Below the pieces are notes generated by a model. It was not told where the DNA came from. It did not search any database and saw only the letters and a list, made by a program, of their open reading frames with translations. From Lachnospiraceae bacterium (GTDB taxonomy: Bacteria > Bacillota > Clostridia > Lachnospirales > Bianqueaceae): 64,000 nt of DNA. A program made the translations under genes and the position numbers. Shown here in pieces: positions 59,617 through 64,000 of the stretch (positions within the stretch are counted from its first letter, which is position 1; every line of letters begins with the position of its first letter). The DNA lies in the NCBI GenBank assembly GCA_022794035.1, contig JAAWDX010000005.1, positions 151,643 through 215,642 on the forward strand, read 5' to 3'.

Positions 59617-59689
59617 GGGGCATTGGCGCAGTTGGGAGCGCGTTTGAATGGCATTCAAAAGGTCATGGGTTCGAATCCCATATGCTCCA
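59617..59689 (+). tRNA. tRNA-Ala (GGC)
   Basis: Acceptor arms GGGGCAT and ATGCTCC pair with one G-T, A73 follows. Stem TTTGA/TCAAA holds loop ATGGCAT, anticodon GGC (59650-59652). The T arm ATGGGTTCGAATCCCAT is perfect. CCA is not encoded. It sits at the change from GC-balanced core genes to AT-rich island genes. Confidence 0.93.
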
Positions 59690-59692
59690 CTG

Positions 59693-59727
59693 AAAAAAAC
59701 ACAACGTGGAAGTGTTGTGTTTTTTTA
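59693..59727 (+). terminator. Terminator after tRNA-Ala
   Basis: AAAAAACACAAC (59694-59705) pairs with GTTGTGTTTTTT (59714-59725), and T continues. Confidence 0.85.
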
Positions 59728-59752
59728 TTTATAAACAGGGGGTGGATAATTA

Positions 59753-60289
59753 ATGCTCGGAGTGCCAAAGAACAAAGTAATCTTGTTACCGTATAACGAA
59801 AAATGGGTGGATGAATATAGCAAAGTAAAAGAGCTTTTTATGGGAATGTTTACTGATGAAATTGTTTCCATTGAACATGTTGGCAGTACATCTATCCCTG
59901 GAATAATGGCGAAGCCGATGCTGGATGTAGCGATTGTTTTTAAGGATATAACAGAGCAAGTATTCCATAAAATGAAAGAAAGTAACTACATTTATTATGG
60001 TGAAGTCGCATCAGGCAAGTATTTATTCATATTGCGAGGAGAGAATGAAAGCTCCTTACAACACGTTCATTGTTATAAAGCAAATGATCGCACATTGTTT
60101 TATCAGCAAGTACAATTTAGAGACTTTTTACGAACTCATCCTAAATATGCAAAAGAGTATGAACAATTAAAGATAAACTTGTCTAAAATGTATTTTGATG
60201 ACAGGAATAAATATACGGCTGGGAAACAGGCATTTTTTGATAAAATAAGGGCTCTTGCTGCTCAAAATCAAGACGTCATTGAAACCTAA
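59753..60289 (+). CDS. GrpB/UPF0157-family protein
   Basis: A 178-residue protein of the GrpB family, which has a nucleotidyltransferase-like fold. Signatures are NKVILLPYNEKWVDEYSKV, SIEHVGSTSIPGIMAKPMLDVAIV and HVHCYKANDR. Its biochemical role is not established. The gene is AT-rich and uses AAA/TTA/ATA codons more than the core genes, consistent with acquired DNA. The start has GGGGGTGG upstream. It is the first gene after tRNA-Ala. Confidence 0.9.
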   Translation: MLGVPKNKVILLPYNEKWVDEYSKVKELFMGMFTDEIVSIEHVGSTSIPGIMAKPMLDVAIVFKDITEQVFHKMKESNYIYYGEVASGKYLFILRGENESSLQHVHCYKANDRTLFYQQVQFRDFLRTHPKYAKEYEQLKINLSKMYFDDRNKYTAGKQAFFDKIRALAAQNQDVIET

Positions 60290-60385
60290 AGTTTTAAGGA
60301 TTGGAAGTAGTGTAACAAATATTGTGTAAACCTCTTAGATTAGTGAAAAATCATAGGTTTAATAAAATTTATATAAGATTGATTG

Positions 60386-60418
60386 AGGGCTGAATGGCAT
60401 GAAATGCTGTTCAGCCCT
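60386..60418 (+). other. Hairpin after the GrpB-family gene
   Basis: AGGGCTGAA (60386-60394) pairs with TTCAGCCCT (60410-60418), with inner GCA/TGC. No T run follows, so it is at best a weak terminator. The rest of 60290-60478 shows no gene. Confidence 0.5.
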
Positions 60419-60478
60419 TGTCTACTTTCTAGCATGGATCATGTTGTATGTCAAGAGCTCCCACTATAATCCGGGGGT

Positions 60479-60841
60479 TTGATTTACAGTCTCATATTTT
60501 ATAACTCTCCGTTGAAATCACTATCGGTTATTAGCGATATTGCAATGCTTGATCATTTGAGTGATATACGAATCTTGCTCTTTACTCTAGAATTTAAAGA
60601 CGAAGAAGTATTCGGATTGTATAATAGTCTATATAAAGCGTATATAAATTTAGCAGATAATGATTTTGAAACAGTTACAGATCACTTATAAAGCGTAGCA
60701 CAATCAGATTGCATTTCTGAAGAAGAGCGAAGCTTTTGCAATAACGTGTTTCTTTATATCGAGCAATTATATAATCAAAGAAGTGGCATTGAATGGACGA
60801 TTCCTAAAATCAAAACACTTTGGGACAAGGTGAATATGTAA
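60479..60841 (+). pseudogene. Broken gene fragment of unknown family
   Basis: A continuous frame that reads FYNSPLKSLSVISDIAML, then YNSLYKAYINLADNDFETV. It is stopped by TAA at 60689-60691 and continues in the same frame for 49 more codons (SDCISEEERSFCNNVFLYI, LYNQRSGIEWTIPKIKTLW) to TAA 60839-60841. No good start or ribosome site lies upstream, so the 5' end is lost too. I do not recognise the family. Confidence 0.6.
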
Positions 60842-61245
60842 AAAAACTATAGCATAGTGAAAATTTTATAGAATTTACGCACAGAATACAAAAGTGTTTT
60901 TATGGCTTCAATAACTCTGAGTTCTTCACGAAACCGCAAAAATATGTTTTCAGAGAAAAAACAGAGCAAATATTGAAAAATGGGTTTCGGAGCGGTCGAG
61001 TGGCTACTCGGAAGCCCATTTTTGACGTTCAGAGGTAGAAGAAGGTCGAAAACGCTGCTGCATAAATTGAATTTCTTTTCTTTACAAGCAACTACTAAAT
61101 GTATTTAGGAAATGGGACTTGAACCGGATATTGCGAAAAATCTAATTTGGGTAGTGATATAATTGCGTGGAAACTTTGAAAAATTGAAAGTTTTGTGTTA
61201 TACTTAATCAGTATTATTATATCCATTTCAAGGAGAAGGCACGGC
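60842..61245 (+). other. AT-rich non-coding stretch with a terminator-like hairpin
   Basis: No coding region supported. AAAAATGGGTTTC (60976-60988) pairs with GAAGCCCATTTTT (61011-61023) around an inner CGAGT/ACTCG stem, which is terminator-like. The remainder looks like decayed sequence between the broken gene and the WYL pseudogene. Confidence 0.5.
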
Positions 61246-61860
61246 ATGGCTGTTAACATGCAAAAGATCAAGCTGGTGAAGCTTTATGAGCTGTTGTGCA
61301 AGAGATGGGTGAAGTGCACCCCATCTCCCGCGCGGAGTTTTGCAGACGGTTGAATGAGATGGACATTTCCAGTAATGTCAGGACACTGAGATTGGATATC
61401 GAGGTCATGCAGGAAAACGGCTTCGAGATTATGAGCTACCTGAAGGATAAGGAAAAGTTTACTATGTTCCAGAGCACGAGCTCACAGTGCCAAAATAAAG
61501 ATACTGATTGATGTGCTGCAGAATGTCAGTTTTATCACTGAGAAAAAAACAGCAGAGCTGATAGAAAAGGTTGCTGTTCTCGGTGGATCACACCAAGTTG
61601 AGCTACTAAAAAACATGGTATACTTCAATACGCGGAAGCACACCAACGAGGCCATTCTCTACACGGTGAACGGCATTGAGGATGCCATCATTCGCAGGAA
61701 AAAGATCGACTTTTGTCTGAATGAAAAGGCAGAACGCGTCTATGTGACCATAAACGATAGCAATAAGAAACGTTACTATGTGGAGCCAGTCGCAAGGATT
61801 GATGGTGTGTCAGAGTTTACGGAGCAGGTGTTCAAAATATTCAGTGGAGAGCTGGCGTAA
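61246..61860 (+). pseudogene. WYL-domain regulator (YafY-like), frameshifted
   Basis: The protein text is intact across three frames. MAVNMQKIKLVKLYELLC (frame of 61246) passes to MGEVHPISRAEFCRRLNEMD (frame of 61296), then YYVPEHELTVPK, then IKILIDVLQNVSFITEKKTA and EAILYTVNGIEDAIIRRKK (frame of 61513) to TAA 61860. Each step equals loss of one base, near 61296, 61460 and 61494. The order is a helix-turn-helix followed by a WYL-like domain that is also shortened. WYL regulators often precede defence genes, and this one lies 89 bases before hsdM. Inactivation or sequencing error are both possible. Confidence 0.75.
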
Positions 61861-61949
61861 TTTGGGAATAGAATGCAGGTTATCTCCCCACTCAATGTGA
61901 TCGATCAGTACAGAAAACACATTAACAATATTGTCGGAGGAAACGCGGA

Positions 61950-63482
61950 ATGGTTACAGGAGCAATTAAAAATAAGGTCGATAAGATCTGGACAGATATT
62001 TGGGCTGGCGGTATTACAAACCCCCTGACCGTTATCGAGCAGCTTACATATCTCATGTTCATCCGTTCCCTCGATGAAAAGGAACTGGAGACTGAGGAAT
62101 TCGAAACGATGACCGGCGAGAAGATGGCAAAGATTTTTCCCCAGTCTCCCGTCGGACAATCAATGCGTTGGAGCAAGTTCAAAAACGACGATCCACGCCA
62201 GATTTTCGACGTGATCTCTCAGAGAGTATTTCCCGCGATCAAAAGCATGAAGTATGGTCGCTTCCCCGATTTTAATGAAAAGGGTGAGCTTGTAGAGATC
62301 GAAGACGAACCCGGTAAGGCAGATGAAAGCACGACCGCTTTTGCGCGGTATATGAGCAATGCAATGTTTATCATTCCTACTCCGCAGCTGCTGCAGAAGA
62401 TAATTACGGGATTGGACGATCTTTACGAACACGATATTGCAGAGCTGGATATGCAGGGCGACCTATATGAGTACATGCTCGGCAAACTGGCTACAGCAGG
62501 CCAGAACGGACAGTTTCGCACTCCGAAGCATATCCGAGAGATGATGGTCGAGTTGCTACAGCCGACACCGGATGATATGATTTGCGATCCGGCATGTGGA
62601 ACGGCAGGTTTCTTGGTTTCTGCGTCAGAGTATATCCGTCGCAATTACGAGGATACTATGACCCCTGAGCAATGGCAGCATTTTACAGGCCCCGCATTTA
62701 CGGGGTTTGATATGGACTACACTATGCTCCGCATTTCTGCGATGAACCTTATGATGCACTCTATCAGCAATCCAGAGATAGATTATAAGGATAGTGTGTC
62801 AAAGCAAAATCAGATTTTCGATCGCTTTACGATGTGCTTGGCAAATCCCCCGTTCAAGGGAACGATCGACGCAGAGAGCATCCACGATAATCTGAAAGCG
62901 GTAACGAACACGAAGAAGACCGAGCTTCTGTTTCTTGCCTTGTTCTTACGGATGCTGAAAAAAGGCGGTCAGTGTGCATGCATCGTTCCGGATGGTGTGT
63001 TGTTTGGATCGTCCTCAGCACATAAATCCATTCGCAAAGAACTCGTCGAGAATCATCAGCTCCGCGCAGTGATCTCGATGCCGTCTGGCGTATTTAAGCC
63101 ATATGCAGGTGTTTCCACTGCTGTGTTGGTATTCACAAAGACCGGCGCGGGTGGTACCGACAAAGTATGGTTTTATGATATGAAGGCGGATGGCTTCAGC
63201 CTTGACGATAAGCGTTCCGAGATTGTGGATAATGATATCCCCGATATCATTCAGCGTTTCCAGCATCTGGAGCAGGAAGCCACACGTGAACGCACCGAGC
63301 AGAGCTTTTTTGTACCGAAGCAGGAAATCGTGGACAATGGATACGATCTTTCCATTAACAAATATAAGAAGATGGAGTATGTAGCTGTCGAATATCCCTC
63401 TACCGCAGAAATTATGGATAAGCTCGACGAACTTGAAGAGAGTATCTCCGCCGAACTGAAGGAATTGAGGAAAATGCTATGA
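61950..63482 (+). CDS. hsdM: Type I restriction-modification methyltransferase subunit HsdM
   Basis: A 510-residue adenine-N6 DNA methyltransferase. The N-terminal helical domain (1-140) is the HsdM_N type (IKNKVDKIWTDIWAGGITNPLTVIEQLTYLMFIRSLDE). The catalytic domain has DPACGTAGFLVSASEYI (SAM-binding motif I, about 213) and ANPPFKG (motif IV, NPPF, about 300). With HsdS it methylates a bipartite recognition site and protects host DNA. GGAGGAAACGCGGA precedes ATG 61950. The stop overlaps the hsdS start. No hsdR is in the window; it should lie downstream. Confidence 0.96.
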   Translation: MVTGAIKNKVDKIWTDIWAGGITNPLTVIEQLTYLMFIRSLDEKELETEEFETMTGEKMAKIFPQSPVGQSMRWSKFKNDDPRQIFDVISQRVFPAIKSMKYGRFPDFNEKGELVEIEDEPGKADESTTAFARYMSNAMFIIPTPQLLQKIITGLDDLYEHDIAELDMQGDLYEYMLGKLATAGQNGQFRTPKHIREMMVELLQPTPDDMICDPACGTAGFLVSASEYIRRNYEDTMTPEQWQHFTGPAFTGFDMDYTMLRISAMNLMMHSISNPEIDYKDSVSKQNQIFDRFTMCLANPPFKGTIDAESIHDNLKAVTNTKKTELLFLALFLRMLKKGGQCACIVPDGVLFGSSSAHKSIRKELVENHQLRAVISMPSGVFKPYAGVSTAVLVFTKTGAGGTDKVWFYDMKADGFSLDDKRSEIVDNDIPDIIQRFQHLEQEATRERTEQSFFVPKQEIVDNGYDLSINKYKKMEYVAVEYPSTAEIMDKLDELEESISAELKELRKML

Positions 63483-64000
63483 TGGAGAAAACTTTACCCG
63501 AGGTATGCACAATCCAATATGGATTTCCTTTTGACTCGGCCAAATTCTGCACTGCAGAAGGCGTTCCGCTTGTTCGCATTCGAGATGTCGTTAGGGGCTA
63601 TTCGGAAACATATACAACAGAAACTGCTGGAGAAAACTATATTGTCAAAGATGGTGACCTACTCATTGGCATGGATGGAGAGTTTAATATCGCCTATTGG
63701 AAAGGTGGTCGTGCATATTTAAATCAACGAGTATGCAGATTAATTCCACGTGAAGACGTTGACCACGATTACATATTTTACTATATGCCAAAAGCACTAA
63801 AAGCAATAGAGGATGCCACGCCATTTGTGACGGTAAAGCATTTGTCTGCAAAACAACTGAGCAAAATACTGATACCCCTGCCCGATATGAGAGAGCAGCA
63901 GCGAATTTCTGCAGTATTGCGTAGTGTTGACAGAGTAATTGCCATGAGACACAAAGAATTGGACGAGTTTAACAATCTCGTGAAATCCCGATTTATCGAA
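63479..64000 (+). CDS. hsdS: Type I restriction specificity subunit HsdS (3' truncated by window)
   Basis: An open frame of 174 codons from ATG 63479 (or 63482) running off the end. It overlaps the hsdM stop in ATGA. The sequence reads LPEVCTIQYGFPFDSAKF, VPLVRIRDVVRGYSETY, GDLLIGMDGEFNIAYWKGG, RVCRLIP, then LSAKQLSKILIPLPDMREQQRI and a helical spacer; this is one complete target recognition domain with the start of the central helix. It decides which half-site the enzyme binds. A second domain is expected beyond the window. Confidence 0.93.
   Translation, partial: MMEKTLPEVCTIQYGFPFDSAKFCTAEGVPLVRIRDVVRGYSETYTTETAGENYIVKDGDLLIGMDGEFNIAYWKGGRAYLNQRVCRLIPREDVDHDYIFYYMPKALKAIEDATPFVTVKHLSAKQLSKILIPLPDMREQQRISAVLRSVDRVIAMRHKELDEFNNLVKSRFIE

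Noticed and set aside
1..64000. CRISPR array, transposase, integrase, phage or rRNA genes
   Set aside because: No regularly spaced direct repeats of 25-40 bases and no protein text of these families were seen on either strand.

Overview
The window looks like a chromosomal segment of a Gram-positive, spore-forming-type anaerobe of the class Clostridia, most likely Lachnospiraceae-like. The grounds are two T-box leaders on aminoacyl-tRNA synthetase genes, a ZTP riboswitch on purine genes, strong AGGAGG-type ribosome binding sites, sortase-type and SipW-type surface proteins, a rubredoxin, a rare AICAR transformylase/PurO split of PurH, and mixed GC of about 50 percent. Genus cannot be fixed from sequence reading alone.

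Layout. 1-1.85 kb: C-terminal part of an RND efflux pump. 2.0-10.2 kb: a six-gene surface operon with a 1549-residue beta-helix/Cna-B protein, two SipW-type small secreted proteins, two membrane-anchored proteins and a SipW-like signal peptidase. 10.3-14.8 kb: sugar isomerase-like protein, MATE pump, acetyltransferase and two integral membrane proteins. 14.8-18.5 kb: purC, an AlkD-like protein, and a purO plus stand-alone AICAR transformylase operon under a ZTP riboswitch. 18.6-20.5 kb: PadR regulator with its usual membrane and DUF4097 partners. 20.5-27.8 kb: tRNA-Leu, rubredoxin, a cysteine-rich VWA protein, a toroid-fold hydrolase-like protein and an M14-like peptidase. 27.9-34.5 kb: tRNA-Val, a DeoR regulator divergent from a GDPD-PHP fusion, a zinc alcohol dehydrogenase, a DUF134-NifX fusion, a radical SAM protein and an unknown membrane protein.

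34.4-40.9 kb: an AraC regulator divergent from a tight five-gene operon (PIG-L deacetylase, DUF4838 protein, NagB-like deaminase, PfkB kinase, class II aldolase) that reads as an amino-sugar catabolic pathway. This is the best candidate for an undescribed metabolic system here. 41-48.7 kb: an orphan nuclease-like protein, a flavodoxin-like protein, T-box-tyrS, an Fe-S aldo/keto reductase, and an MFS transporter overlapping a solute-binding lipoprotein. 48.7-57.5 kb: T-box-pheST, a Lon-like protein that has lost its catalytic lysine and has no P-loop, RNase Z, TsaD and a degenerate M23 protein. 57.6-59.5 kb: a thioester adhesin with three SpaA repeats and a sortase signal.

59.6-64 kb: tRNA-Ala(GGC) marks a clear change. 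Beyond it the DNA is AT-richer, with a GrpB-family gene, a broken unknown gene, a frameshifted WYL regulator and a type I restriction-modification locus (hsdM, partial hsdS) running off the end. It looks like the left edge of an acquired defence island. No CRISPR array, insertion sequence transposase, rRNA or sortase gene was seen.
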